A DNA stretch of 64,000 bases, from NCBI RefSeq assembly GCF_020150815.1, contig NZ_CP083723.1:2294001-2358000 (forward strand), given 5' to 3'. Below are positions 1 through 8,377 of this stretch, piece by piece. The notes under the pieces were generated by a model. The model made no database searches. It was given only the letters and a program-made list of their open reading frames with translations, and was not told the DNA's origin. How positions within the stretch are numbered: position 1 is the first letter of the stretch; the number at the start of each line of letters is the position of its first letter. Origin of the DNA: Haloprofundus salilacus (GTDB taxonomy: Archaea > Halobacteriota > Halobacteria > Halobacteriales > Haloferacaceae). Position numbers and translations under genes: made by a program.

Positions 1-1
1 G

Positions 2-757
2 GGAGCGAGAAACGCGGGGTTCGACTATGCGGACGGCGACATCGTGATCACGCTCGACGACGACGCGATTATCGCCGACGCCGCCGCGACAGATGTCGCC
101 GTCTCGTTGTTCGACGAGCACGACGACGTGGGTGCAATCGCGTTCCAGTGCCGCAACTACCACACACGGGCGGTGAAGTCGAACGAGACTCCGAATCCTC
201 CCCGCTTCGACCTCACGCCGTTGAGCCAGTACCGCGCGACGAACTTCGTCGGCGTCGGCAACGCCATCCGACGCTCGGTGCTGGAGACTGTCGGTGGGTA
301 TCCCGAGGACTTCGTGTACGGGTTCGAGGAGATGGATCTCTCGCTTCGTATCCACGACACCGGGTACGACATCCTCTACACGCCATCCGTCGTCGTCTAC
401 CACAAGAAATCGCCCGCAGCGAGGATATCGGATACGGAAACCCAAGAGCGGATGGTCGAGAACCGAATGAAGGTCGCGATTCGAAATCTCCCCGGACGGT
501 ACGTCGTCTGTTCGTTCCTCATCTGGTCGGTGTACGCCGTCTGGTTGACGGGACAGATTTCGTCGCTGTGGAACATCTACCGCCGACTGTACGAACGACG
601 TACCGACTTACGAGACCATCGCCGCGTCGTCAGTTCCCAGACTATCGCTCGAATCAAATCACGGAACACGATGCTCTTTGCGTGGTGGTACGGGCCGCAT
701 CCGATGCGGATCTTCGGACCCAACGGCGAACTCGAACGTCTCACGTGGGAGCGATAG
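2..757 (+). CDS. Glycosyltransferase family 2, 5'-truncated by window edge
   Basis: This is the C-terminal part of a GT-A fold glycosyltransferase that would move a sugar from a nucleotide donor onto a surface glycan. The frame is open from base 2, and the residues before the first in-window GTG (44) already read as GT2 sequence (an N-x-G stretch, A-D-G-D, then the metal-binding LDDD), so the real start lies upstream. Also visible are the G-N-A-I-R-R segment, the V-G-G-Y-P-E acceptor-loop signature and the F-E-E-M-D-L-S-L-R catalytic region. The C-terminal third has one hydrophobic stretch (V-V-C-S-F-L-I-W-S-V-Y), probably a membrane anchor or re-entrant helix. It is followed by convergent genes of the same polysaccharide locus. 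The substrate cannot be inferred. Confidence 0.88.
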   Translation, partial: GARNAGFDYADGDIVITLDDDAIIADAAATDVAVSLFDEHDDVGAIAFQCRNYHTRAVKSNETPNPPRFDLTPLSQYRATNFVGVGNAIRRSVLETVGGYPEDFVYGFEEMDLSLRIHDTGYDILYTPSVVVYHKKSPAARISDTETQERMVENRMKVAIRNLPGRYVVCSFLIWSVYAVWLTGQISSLWNIYRRLYERRTDLRDHRRVVSSQTIARIKSRNTMLFAWWYGPHPMRIFGPNGELERLTWER

Positions 758-820
758 GGAACTGTGCCGAGAGGAAACAGAGTCGAACCCCTCCCGGAGC
801 ATTCACTCACCGAGTTCGTC

Positions 821-1501
821 TCAGTCGAGCCGCTTGATATCGGCTTGAATCCGTTCGGCGGGAACGCCGCCGACCAGCGTCTTCGAGGCGACATCGTCCG
901 TGACGACGCTGCCGCTGGCGACGACTGCTCCATCACCGACCGTCACACCCTTCTTCACCTCTACGTTGCTTCCGATCCACACTCCGTCGCCGATATTGAT
1001 CGGTGACCGATGAGGGACTTTCTCCCCGTCGATCGCGTAGGGGTGCATGTCGCTATCGCATAGCTCGACGTTCCAGGCGATCATGCAATCGTCACCGATC
1101 GTGATGGAGTCCTTACAGAGAATCTTCCCGTGAGAGTTGAGATAGGAGTCTCCGATTTCGAGGTCCCCTTCGACGTGCGTGACCGAACACGGTCCGATAC
1201 GAGCGCTCCCTCCGGAGACGGTGAGCGTCGCGTTCTCTCCGAGATGGAACTTCGATTTCATGAGGTCGGGGTGCGACGCGCTGGACTCGCCGAGAAAACC
1301 CAACACCAGCCGGCCGTCCAAATCGAGTTCGGCGCCAGGAGAAAGGTCCACGATTACGTTCGGGTGAACGAGTATCGAATCGAGTCGGTCGGTCCAGCGA
1401 AGAGAGTACCACAGCGATTTCAGAAGGCCGTGAGTGCCGAGTTTGTCGGCGACCATCGGTGCCCGAGGATGAATGACAGAAAGGAAATCGATTGTGCTCA
1501 T
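821..1501 (-). CDS. Hexapeptide-repeat (LbH) acyl/acetyltransferase
   Basis: A 226-residue protein with a left-handed beta-helix of hexapeptide repeats in the C-terminal half (I-G-D-D-C-M, I-N-I-G-D-G-V-W-I-G-S-N-V, V-T-V-G-D-G-A-V-V-A-S-G-S-V-V). It ends with the G-G-V-P-A-E-R-I loop typical of the LacA/NodL/WecD-like O-acetyltransferases that decorate sugars with acetyl-CoA. A His in the D-S-D-M-H-P segment is a candidate catalytic residue. The ATG at 1501 is preceded by a strong AGGAGGT about 9 nt upstream (1509-1517 region), unusual among the mostly leaderless neighbours, which settles the start. It probably O-acetylates the locus polysaccharide. Confidence 0.88.
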   Translation of the reverse strand: MSTIDFLSVIHPRAPMVADKLGTHGLLKSLWYSLRWTDRLDSILVHPNVIVDLSPGAELDLDGRLVLGFLGESSASHPDLMKSKFHLGENATLTVSGGSARIGPCSVTHVEGDLEIGDSYLNSHGKILCKDSITIGDDCMIAWNVELCDSDMHPYAIDGEKVPHRSPINIGDGVWIGSNVEVKKGVTVGDGAVVASGSVVTDDVASKTLVGGVPAERIQADIKRLD

Positions 1502-1564
1502 TTTAGGAAGACCTCCTCGGTGTCCACTTACTTTGTCCCATATGTCTCAAAATATCCTCCAATA

Positions 1565-1580
1565 ATAAATAACCGCGCCC
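1565..1580 (-). promoter_or_regulatory. Putative TATA box for the acetyltransferase gene
   Basis: Read on the minus strand, the AT-rich stretch gives a TTATTTATTATT-like element about 65-75 bp before the ATG at 1501. That leaves a leader long enough to carry the AGGAGGT ribosome-binding site. Position-based inference only. Confidence 0.4.
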
Positions 1581-1667
1581 ATATCGAGGATATTGTTTAA
1601 CTATCGTGGTGGTCACGATCTAATCAAACGAGCGTCTCCGTTTTCGCCGAGCAATTCACAGAGATGC

Positions 1668-1712
1668 AAGGAGGAAGTCGCCGGCTTTAGCCGTGGAAGG
1701 AATCTGACTGAC
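1668..1712 (+). mobile_element. Solo right-end remnant of an IS200/IS605 (IS1341-type, TnpB) element
   Basis: The segment reads GGAGGAAGTCGCCGGC, then TTTAGCCGTGGAAGG, then AATCTGAC. It contains a short hairpin (CGGCT/AGCCG). It resembles the conserved 3' end of haloarchaeal IS1341-type elements, where the end of tnpB overlaps a guide-like (omega/sot) RNA. No tnpB reading frame precedes it; the 150 bp upstream is AT-rich and non-coding. The best explanation is a decayed or solo element end left in the intergenic space between the acetyltransferase and sulfatase genes. The identification is from memory of the motif, not from alignment. Confidence 0.5.
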
Positions 1713-1798
1713 TGTGAATTCTGTTCTCCAGCGTCGGTGGGATACTCGTGGAGGGCTGTCCAGCGATTCGGTCAACTGCGGAGGGTGGACTCTCTCGG

Positions 1799-3046
1799 CT
1801 ACGAAAGATAGCCGAGATCGCGCAGCTGTGACCGCTGTTCCTCCGAGAGGTCCCGACTCTCGGCGTCCCCACTGCGCTCCTCGAACGTATCGGGTAACCA
1901 AGTTTTTGCTTCTTCAGCGGAGAATTCGGGCGTTCCGAACACCATCTCGTCCGTGAGCGACTGGGTGACCATGGTGGCTGCATTCGCCATCGAGAAGTTG
2001 TGACGCCACGCTGGTGAGTAACCCCTGAACAGGTTGTCGTACGTCATTCCGGCGAGTCGGTGGAGCGGTGATTTCCGACTGAACACGAACCCTCCGTCGT
2101 CGTTCCACGCAGAGGTTGCGGCGTAGACGGTGAGTTTGACCTCTCTGTCGCGCACCTCGACATCGAGGTGCTGCCAAACGTCGCAACGAACCTTTCGCTC
2201 AGGGTCGGGCGTCCCGCGCCAGAGGTCCGTCCCATCTACGTCGGTTGGAGTGACGTTTCGCTGGGCCGAAAGCGCCGTCGGGGCGATGTCCGTCCCGCTC
2301 AGCAGTTGAGGATAGGTCTCGCCTGCCGGTAGTCCCGCACCCATGAAGACGATGGGTACGTAGACGGTCTCGGGAGAGAGGGGGTGGCCGTGACCGAACC
2401 GCCCACCGTTACCCCACTCACCCAGTGCCTGTCCGTGGTCGCTCGTGAATATCACGAGCGTCTCCTCCAGAAGGTCTCGGTCGACGAGTTGGTCGTATAC
2501 GTCGAGGAATCGTCTCGCCGAGTTTCTGCAGTCTTGGCGGTACAGCGAGACAAGTTGCGGACGACGCTTCTCGTGGTTACGGAAGAACGCCTTCGTCGAC
2601 TCGAACACACCGTTCTCGAAGCCGTACGGAGCGTGCGGACCGACGTCGTGGATGTAATGGGTGAACGGCGGTTCGAGTTCGTCGAGCTGCCTCTCGTGGT
2701 CCACGTGGTTTATCTGAAGCGGCGGCTTGTCGGACGACGGAAGTTCGAGCCAGACGGTCTCAGCGTCGAAGCCAACGTCGGTCCCGTTCGGGGTCAGCAG
2801 TTCGGGTCGTTTCTGGAGTTGGTCGTTAAACATCCACGACCGGTGAGTCGCCGGATACTCTCCCGTAGTTAGCGAGGGAACGGACGACGCCGTGAGGGTA
2901 CTCGGCGCGACGGCCTTCGCAGTCACGCCGAGTTCACGGATGAAGGCCGGAAGAAAATCAAAACGGAGCGCGTCGGAGACGAAAACCACGACGTTCTCCA
3001 CGTCTTCAGTAGTTGCCACCTCCGCGAGCGGGCATACATCTTTCAT
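1799..3046 (-). CDS. Sulfatase / alkaline-phosphatase superfamily protein
   Basis: A 415-residue soluble enzyme of the sulfatase fold. Near the N-terminus is V-V-V-F-V-S-D-A-L-R-F-D, the first metal-binding strand. It is followed by S-S-V-P-S-L-T-T-G-E-Y-P, the position of the nucleophile. I-F-T-S-D-H-G-Q-A-L-G-E-W-G, with the second metal-binding D-H, lies in the middle. The formylglycine motif C-x-P-x-R is not present: Cys is replaced by Ser/Thr-type residues and Arg by Leu. It may therefore act as a phosphotransferase or hydrolase rather than a classical sulfatase. Such genes are common in haloarchaeal glycan loci, where glycans can be sulfated or carry phosphate. ATG 3046 lies about 35 bp after a GTATAACA element. 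Confidence 0.85.
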   Translation of the reverse strand: MKDVCPLAEVATTEDVENVVVFVSDALRFDFLPAFIRELGVTAKAVAPSTLTASSVPSLTTGEYPATHRSWMFNDQLQKRPELLTPNGTDVGFDAETVWLELPSSDKPPLQINHVDHERQLDELEPPFTHYIHDVGPHAPYGFENGVFESTKAFFRNHEKRRPQLVSLYRQDCRNSARRFLDVYDQLVDRDLLEETLVIFTSDHGQALGEWGNGGRFGHGHPLSPETVYVPIVFMGAGLPAGETYPQLLSGTDIAPTALSAQRNVTPTDVDGTDLWRGTPDPERKVRCDVWQHLDVEVRDREVKLTVYAATSAWNDDGGFVFSRKSPLHRLAGMTYDNLFRGYSPAWRHNFSMANAATMVTQSLTDEMVFGTPEFSAEEAKTWLPDTFEERSGDAESRDLSEEQRSQLRDLGYLS

Positions 3047-4001
3047 AGCTCACGGAACAAACCGCGTTCGGGGGCATTGTTATACAGAGACAACCCTCAG
3101 ACATTTCGCGGAAATTCCGAGTTGCGTCGATAAAATGACCAATCGTCCGGTCTCCACCCCCATCGCTCTTGACGAACCGTCGCTCGAACGCTCCCAGTTT
3201 CCATCCGATGTGATGACTGAGAGTAGGAGAAAAAGGAGTTTCCGTGGGTGTTCTGACGTAGTTTCGAAACCGACCGAGCGAACGCTCCGATTGAGAGGAT
3301 GAGCGCGTTCGACTATGAGAGCCGATGTGGAAGAGAGGGTCAGAGCCCGAATTCCGACGGGCGTCCCTGCCGGACAGGCGACGACGGCGGGGACGCAGTG
3401 GGCGGAGACGAACTGTCCGCGCGGGCCGAATCGCGAGTTTGGCCCCTGCGAGTCGTTCGGCGGCGTTGTCGTTCAAGAGCGAGCGGGAGACGCTGTCGTC
3501 GTCGCGGTGAGTCTGGATGTCCGGGCCGGGTAGCGACGGATCGCAGTCGAATCGAGATGACGCGTGTGATAACGGTCCGACGACGGACCCGTCGACGTCG
3601 GTGACGAGTAACGCCGAAGATGCGATGAGTCGCCGTCTGAACGATTCTCTACCGTTCAGAGGGGCCGATAATGTCGCATTTTCACCAACTAGCCGCGTAC
3701 GAGGATTCGATGACGCGCTCGTCGGTCGCTCTCCTCCCCGAAGTCGAAGACCTGTTCGCCGAGCAGGGAAATCGACAACTCCTCCGCAAATCGAACCGAT
3801 CCGAAGTCGCTGTTCGGACGTTCGCACCGCTAATACATCGTCTCCGAGGACAACAGGGAAGACAGAACGCTCCTCGTGAAAGTTTCAACTGAAAATCACG
3901 TCTTACGGGCGGCGGCCGTCGGCGGGCGTCGGCGGGCGTCGTGGCTATGGACTCCATAACAAGATACTCGTCTGCTATTCGAAGCGTGAGGGTCACACGC
4001 G
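3047..4001. other. 955-bp stretch with no supported gene
   Basis: No reading frame here shows a recognisable domain or continuous haloarchaeal codon bias. The longest frames (minus 3006-3827, plus 3315-3533 and 3671-3892) are arginine- and serine-rich and lack family motifs. Small structures are present: a 10-bp unit GTCGGCGGGC repeated two and a half times near 3918-3940, and a perfect 13-bp palindrome TATGGACTCCATA at 3946-3958 just upstream of the next glycosyltransferase. The stretch may be a decayed gene or insertion scar. Confidence 0.5.
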
Positions 4002-5330
4002 ATGGATGGGAGATACGTCGAGAGCAACCACTCCGACTCGATAGCGGTCTCTACGCGCGGGGCGTACGCGCTCGGGGTGGTGATGGGTGAGAGCGAGGAG
4101 CGGCATCTTCTCCGTATTCTCGCCCGTGCGGTACAGCACGGTTGCCCACTGTTTGCGGTCCGGGGGGACGGGTCGATACTGCACGCTATCGGGTCCGGCG
4201 ACGAACCGGTAGAGGTGCGACTGCACGCCGGGTCACTCGTCGCCGACGCGGAGACGGCGCGAGAGACACTCGTCGAACTCGCGCGGTCGTACGGCCTGCG
4301 CGGACTCGTCGTCCAGACGGACCCGGCGACGAAGATCGACTTCGACGCGAGTTTCGACGCGCTCGAGGTCGGAAGCGACTTCACCGTCGAGGCGCAGGCG
4401 CAGGGGGCGGAGGCCGAACCGCTCGAAGCACCGGTCGTCGTCGGTATCCCGGCCTACAACGAGGAACACGCCGTCGGTTCAATCGTCGCCGAGGCGAGGG
4501 AGTATGCCGACATCGTCGTCGTCGTCGACGACGGAAGCGTCGACGAAACCGCAGAACGAGCCGCCGAGGCCGGTGCCGTCGTCGTCGAGCATTCGGAGAA
4601 CCGCGGCTACGGCGCGGCGCTCCGGACGCTGTTCGAAGAGGGGAAACGGCGGAACGCGTCGAGTCTCGTCGTGCTTGACGCGGACGGCCAACACAGCGCC
4701 AGCGACGTTCAGCGACTGCTCCGGCGACAGGAGGAGTGCGGTGCCGACATCGTCATCGGGAGTCGCTTCACCGGTACCGTCACGAGCGACATCCCGTTGT
4801 ATCGCCGGTTCGGCATCTGGGTCATCAACGTCCTCACCAACGTCGGACTCGGAACACTCCGAAAGGAGAACCGGATCGGTGACACGCAGAGCGGCTTTCG
4901 CGCGTACGGTCCGAGAGCCATCGAGTCGCTCGCCGACGACGAGACGCTCGGGTCGAACATGCGAGCGAGCACGGACATCCTGTTCCACGCCCGCGAACGC
5001 GGGTATCACATCGACGAAGTGGGCATCGAAGTGCGCTACGACCTCGAGGATACCTACACCGAGAATCCCATACTGCACGGGTACTCCGTCGTCAACGGCA
5101 TCCTCCGACTCATCGAACGGGACCGCCCGCTGACCGCGCTCGGCGTCCCCGGATTCGTCAGCGCGCTCGCGGGGTTGAGCTTCGGCTACTGGACGATGTT
5201 CGAGTACGGCCAAACCGGAGAGTTCCCGCTCGGAATCGCCGGACTCTCGCTGCTGTTGCTTCTCGTCGGCTTCGTCGCCAGCGTCGTCGCTATCGTCCAC
5301 CAGTCGCTGCGGGACGTGGAGACGGACTGA
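4002..5330 (+). CDS. GT2 glycosyltransferase, dolichyl-phosphate sugar synthase-like, with N-terminal extension and two C-terminal membrane helices
   Basis: This 442-residue protein has three parts. Residues 1-140 form an extra domain that is not recognised. Residues 144-380 are a GT2 domain of the DPM/AglJ type (V-G-I-P-A-Y-N-E-E, V-V-V-D-D-G-S-V-D-E-T, E-N-R-G-Y-G-A-A-L, the D-A-D-G-Q-H metal motif, G-S-R-F and the D-T-Q-S-G-F-R-A-Y acceptor motif). Residues 385-435 contain two hydrophobic helices. The expected activity is transfer of a sugar from UDP/GDP to dolichyl phosphate at the inner face of the membrane. The first ATG at 4002 gives a full-length frame. It converges on the flippase gene. 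Confidence 0.9.
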   Translation: MDGRYVESNHSDSIAVSTRGAYALGVVMGESEERHLLRILARAVQHGCPLFAVRGDGSILHAIGSGDEPVEVRLHAGSLVADAETARETLVELARSYGLRGLVVQTDPATKIDFDASFDALEVGSDFTVEAQAQGAEAEPLEAPVVVGIPAYNEEHAVGSIVAEAREYADIVVVVDDGSVDETAERAAEAGAVVVEHSENRGYGAALRTLFEEGKRRNASSLVVLDADGQHSASDVQRLLRRQEECGADIVIGSRFTGTVTSDIPLYRRFGIWVINVLTNVGLGTLRKENRIGDTQSGFRAYGPRAIESLADDETLGSNMRASTDILFHARERGYHIDEVGIEVRYDLEDTYTENPILHGYSVVNGILRLIERDRPLTALGVPGFVSALAGLSFGYWTMFEYGQTGEFPLGIAGLSLLLLLVGFVASVVAIVHQSLRDVETD

Positions 5331-5350
5331 GCCGAGCAGCTCGTTCGAAC

Positions 5351-5440
5351 TGAACGAACGGGCTCGGCCGAACGACCAGTTTGGGTCGGACGACTAATTT
5401 GGGCAGAACGATCGATTTGGGTCGAACGAACGATTTGAAC
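5351..5440. repeat. Imperfect 18-bp tandem repeat, about five units
   Basis: In the 187-bp gap between the convergent glycosyltransferase and flippase genes, an 18-bp unit of the form CGAACGACNNATTTGGGT is repeated head to tail with 2-6 mismatches: 5369-5386, 5387-5404, 5405-5422 and 5423-5440, with a more diverged unit at 5351-5368. The unit length is a multiple of three, but no gene is believed to cover it. Confidence 0.8.
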
Positions 5441-5517
5441 CGAACGGAGATTGACCACCCCGCCGAGTTCGGTCGGTCGTGTTCGACGTCGGTTTCGGAG
5501 GCCAGAGCGGACTCGCC

Positions 5518-7002
5518 TCACCCGACCGGGAGCATCGTCGAGAGCCGCTGTCGGAATTCGGTCAGCTCCGACCAGTCGATAGCACCGAAGAGAACGGCCG
5601 CCGTCACGTAGACGAGAAAGCCGACCGGGGGAACGACGAAGAGCGCTATCAGGTCGCCCTGCAGGACGAGCGGAAGCCCGTACACCGGCACGGCGGCGAC
5701 CACGGCTGTCGCGACGATACGGCCGAGCCGAAGGTCCGAAATCGGGTCGAAGCCGATGTGCCTCGCGGTCAGTATGTGGAAGAGGAGCATCGACCCGTAT
5801 CCGACGCTCGTCGAGACGGCGGCGCCGACGGTTCCGTAGCGAGGGATGAGCAGGAGGTTGAGAACGAGGTTGAGCGTGGCGGCCGCGCCGGTTGCGATAA
5901 TCAGCAGTCGAAGGTCGCCTTTCCCCTGTCCGACGGCGAAAATCGGTCGAGCGACGGCGAATCCGAGCGTCCCCGGGAGCAACAACAGCAGTGGCGTCAC
6001 CGCCGCCAGATACTCGGTGCCGAAGTACAGCGAGACGAACTGGTTTGCGAGCGCGCCGATGCCGAGACACATGATGGTCGTGATCAGGACGACGTAACGC
6101 ACCGCCCGACTGGTGACGGCGGTAACGGTGTCGACTTTGTCCTGCGACCACCACTCGGAGGTCGACTGCAGCAACACCGTCTGCAGCGCCGTCGGGACGA
6201 ACCAGAGGAACTCGGCGACGATGAGCGCGGCGTTGTAGTACCCTGTCTGTTCGGCACCGGAGATCGTTCGCAAGAGAATCAGGTCGACGTTGTATAGCGA
6301 ACTCGTGAGGAGGATGAGGATGACGCTGAAGGAGTTGTACGAGAGCAGTTCCCGGCGAGGGAACCCCGCCGGCATCCGGCGACGGACCGGATCGAAGGAG
6401 ATGTGTTTCGAGACGAACCAGAAGACGGCGACGGCGACGATTCCGCGGGCAACGATGCGACCGACGAGGACGCCGACGACGCCCCAGCCTATCGCCGCCA
6501 GCGGCACGCCGACCAGGGCGAAGATGATCCACCGAGTGAGTTTAATCGGTTCGGAGATGTGCTCGTAGCCGAGTCCCATCAGCGTCCCGCGGCCGACAGC
6601 CCACAGTTGGCGGATGAGGATCAGCGCCGCGAGCAGGTAGAAGTACACCTCGAAGACGGCGCCGAAGTACTGCCCGACGACGCCGAAATACGCGAGCGCG
6701 ACGACGATGACCGCCGCGGTGAACGCCATGACGAGCGCCACCTGCATGTAGAACCCGAAGACGTTCGAAGACCAGTCCTCGTCGGGGCGCTGCTCGGCGA
6801 TGTACTTGCGTATCCCGTCGAAAATACCGGCGTTGATGACGATCATCGTGATGCTGAGCACGGACATCACGAACGCGTAGTTCCCGTACTCGGCGCTCGT
6901 CAGCACCCGGACGAGAATCGGCGTAATCCCCAGCGAGAGAATCAACACGCCAACGTCGGAGCTAAACACCGATAGAAATCCCCGGAGGACGTTCCGTCCC
7001 AT
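5518..7002 (-). CDS. Wzx-type polysaccharide/lipid-linked oligosaccharide flippase
   Basis: A 494-residue integral membrane protein with 12-14 hydrophobic helices, of the MATE/MOP 'polysaccharide biosynthesis C-terminal domain' superfamily (early segment V-L-T-S-A-E-Y-G-N-Y-A-F, late A-V-S-T-S-V-G-Y-G). It would flip a dolichol-linked glycan to the outside of the cell. The frame extends to 7056, but the extra 18 residues do not look like a flippase N-terminus; M-G-R-N-V-L-R-G-F at 7002 is the expected start (linker then first helix). It is flanked by glycosyltransferases on both sides, so it is likely the exporter for this locus. Confidence 0.9.
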   Translation of the reverse strand: MGRNVLRGFLSVFSSDVGVLILSLGITPILVRVLTSAEYGNYAFVMSVLSITMIVINAGIFDGIRKYIAEQRPDEDWSSNVFGFYMQVALVMAFTAAVIVVALAYFGVVGQYFGAVFEVYFYLLAALILIRQLWAVGRGTLMGLGYEHISEPIKLTRWIIFALVGVPLAAIGWGVVGVLVGRIVARGIVAVAVFWFVSKHISFDPVRRRMPAGFPRRELLSYNSFSVILILLTSSLYNVDLILLRTISGAEQTGYYNAALIVAEFLWFVPTALQTVLLQSTSEWWSQDKVDTVTAVTSRAVRYVVLITTIMCLGIGALANQFVSLYFGTEYLAAVTPLLLLLPGTLGFAVARPIFAVGQGKGDLRLLIIATGAAATLNLVLNLLLIPRYGTVGAAVSTSVGYGSMLLFHILTARHIGFDPISDLRLGRIVATAVVAAVPVYGLPLVLQGDLIALFVVPPVGFLVYVTAAVLFGAIDWSELTEFRQRLSTMLPVG

Positions 7003-7132
7003 CAGGACTACTGTCAGAACCTCTGGGTATAAGCATAGTGTAGAATACACTTTCACCGATACGTTTCACGCGGAAACGTACTCGACGACGGCGTGGAAGA
7101 ACGGTTCGATGCGGTGGTGTTAGCGAGGAGAG

Positions 7133-7200
7133 AGAAATAGTACAGAGCGATGGGAGATGGCGCAGGCGACAGTGCCGGCGAGAAGAAATAGTACAGAGCG
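7133..7200. repeat. 17-bp direct repeat pair with 51-bp period
   Basis: AGAAATAGTACAGAGCG occurs at 7133-7149 and again, identical, at 7184-7200; a degenerate third copy (GTACGGAGCGGC) follows near 7223. The repeats lie in the 300-bp gap between the flippase start and the end of the next glycosyltransferase gene. No gene is seen in this gap. Confidence 0.75.
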
Positions 7201-7306
7201 GCGGTGCCAGCGACGGGGGAGGGTACGGAGCGGCAATACCCGCGAGAAAAATCGACACGAAAACGCGAAACCAGCGCGCGAGTTCACATTCGCTCGTCTC
7301 TCACGT

Positions 7307-8254
7307 TCAGGCCGCGTCGCCGACGCGTCGTTTCGCCGCTCTGATCAGGTGGTACGCCCGCTGTCCGCCCAGCGTCGGGAGCAGGAACTTCGTGAACGAG
7401 GGCTCGAAGGGATAGAGGCGAACGGCCGACGCGAGCAGCGGACGCGCCCGGTCGAACTCGCCGTGCATGACGAGGAGGCGGCCGACCCGGAAGGCGGCCC
7501 ACGCCCGCATCTTCCGACCGAACAGGCGGCCATACTCGCGGGCGAGGGGATCGAACTTCTCGACGAAGAGGCGGTGCGCGACAACTGCGTCGTCGACATC
7601 GTCGGTGATGCGACCCGGCGATTCGACCTGATACCGGATGAGCGGTTCGCGAATCGCCGCGGCCGAGCAGTGTCTCGACAGGCGGACGTACCACTCCAGA
7701 TCCTGCCAGCACGGAAACCGGTTGTCGGGCGTCCCCACCTCCTCGACGAGGTCGCGCCGTACCATCACTTGCGAGAACGTTCCGACGACGTTGTAACAGA
7801 GGAGCGTCTTCGTCAGGTTCCCGTTCGCGTCGGGCGTCACCGTCTCCAGTCGCTCGCCGTCGTCGCCGACGATCTGCGTGCCGGTGTAGACGAACCCCAC
7901 GTCGGGTCGCTCTTCGAGCACCGCGACCTGCTTTTCGAGTTTCGTGGGCAGCCACTCGTCGTCGTCGTCGAGGAACGCGAGATACTCGCCGGCGGCGGCG
8001 CGGATTCCGGTCGTCCGGGCCGCGGAGCCGCCCCTGTTCTCCTCGTGACGGATGACGCGGACGTGAGCCAGACTCTCGGTCTCCATCTCGTCGACAACCG
8101 GCTTGGCCGGCGTTGGCGAACAGTCGTCAACGACGAGGAGTTCGACCGCGTCGTACGTCTGGTCGAGCACCGAGCGGACCGCAGACCTGAGATACGCCGG
8201 CCGATTGTAGGTAGGGATGACGACGCTCACGAGCGGACGAGAAGCCGCAGGCAT
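7307..8254 (-). CDS. Glycosyltransferase family 2
   Basis: A 315-residue soluble GT-A glycosyltransferase. Visible motifs are V-S-V-V-I-P-T-Y-N-R-P at residue 9, L-L-V-V-D-D-C-S, the N-R-G-G-S-A-A-R segment, and the metal-binding F-L-D-D-D-D-E-W, all in the first 100 residues. The C-terminal half is basic and helical. It resembles chain-elongating glycosyltransferases of O-antigen/exopolysaccharide loci. It is divergent from the next gene across a compact double promoter (8313-8353). Acceptor and sugar are unknown. Confidence 0.92.
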   Translation of the reverse strand: MPAASRPLVSVVIPTYNRPAYLRSAVRSVLDQTYDAVELLVVDDCSPTPAKPVVDEMETESLAHVRVIRHEENRGGSAARTTGIRAAAGEYLAFLDDDDEWLPTKLEKQVAVLEERPDVGFVYTGTQIVGDDGERLETVTPDANGNLTKTLLCYNVVGTFSQVMVRRDLVEEVGTPDNRFPCWQDLEWYVRLSRHCSAAAIREPLIRYQVESPGRITDDVDDAVVAHRLFVEKFDPLAREYGRLFGRKMRAWAAFRVGRLLVMHGEFDRARPLLASAVRLYPFEPSFTKFLLPTLGGQRAYHLIRAAKRRVGDAA

Positions 8255-8312
8255 ACCGGTCAGTGCAGCGTGCAGTCAGTTGAAGATTTGCATTGTGGGA
8301 AGAAATTGGCCT

Positions 8313-8353
8313 CATAAAAAGAAAGTCTCAACAGTTGACTGCAACTTTTTATG
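8313..8353. promoter_or_regulatory. Divergent promoter with two TATA boxes forming an inverted repeat
   Basis: CATAAAAAG (8313-8321) and CTTTTTATG (8345-8353) are perfect inverted copies separated by 23 bp. The right copy is a TATA box 25-30 bp before the ATG at 8378, implying a leaderless transcript. The left copy, read on the minus strand, is about 60 bp before the ATG at 8254. Confidence 0.65.
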
Positions 8354-8377
8354 ATTTCGTGAAGTCTAGAATGGTGT

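Noticed and set aside
3006-3827. Long minus-strand open frame (273 codons) in the gap after the sulfatase gene
   Set aside because: It overlaps the sulfatase start, is Arg/Ser-rich with no domain motif, and its third-position base pattern is unlike neighbouring genes.
5381-5611. Small plus-strand frame made from the 18-bp repeats, and the matching minus-strand repeat peptide
   Set aside because: No start signals or conserved sequence. Repeat peptides arise automatically because the unit length is divisible by three.
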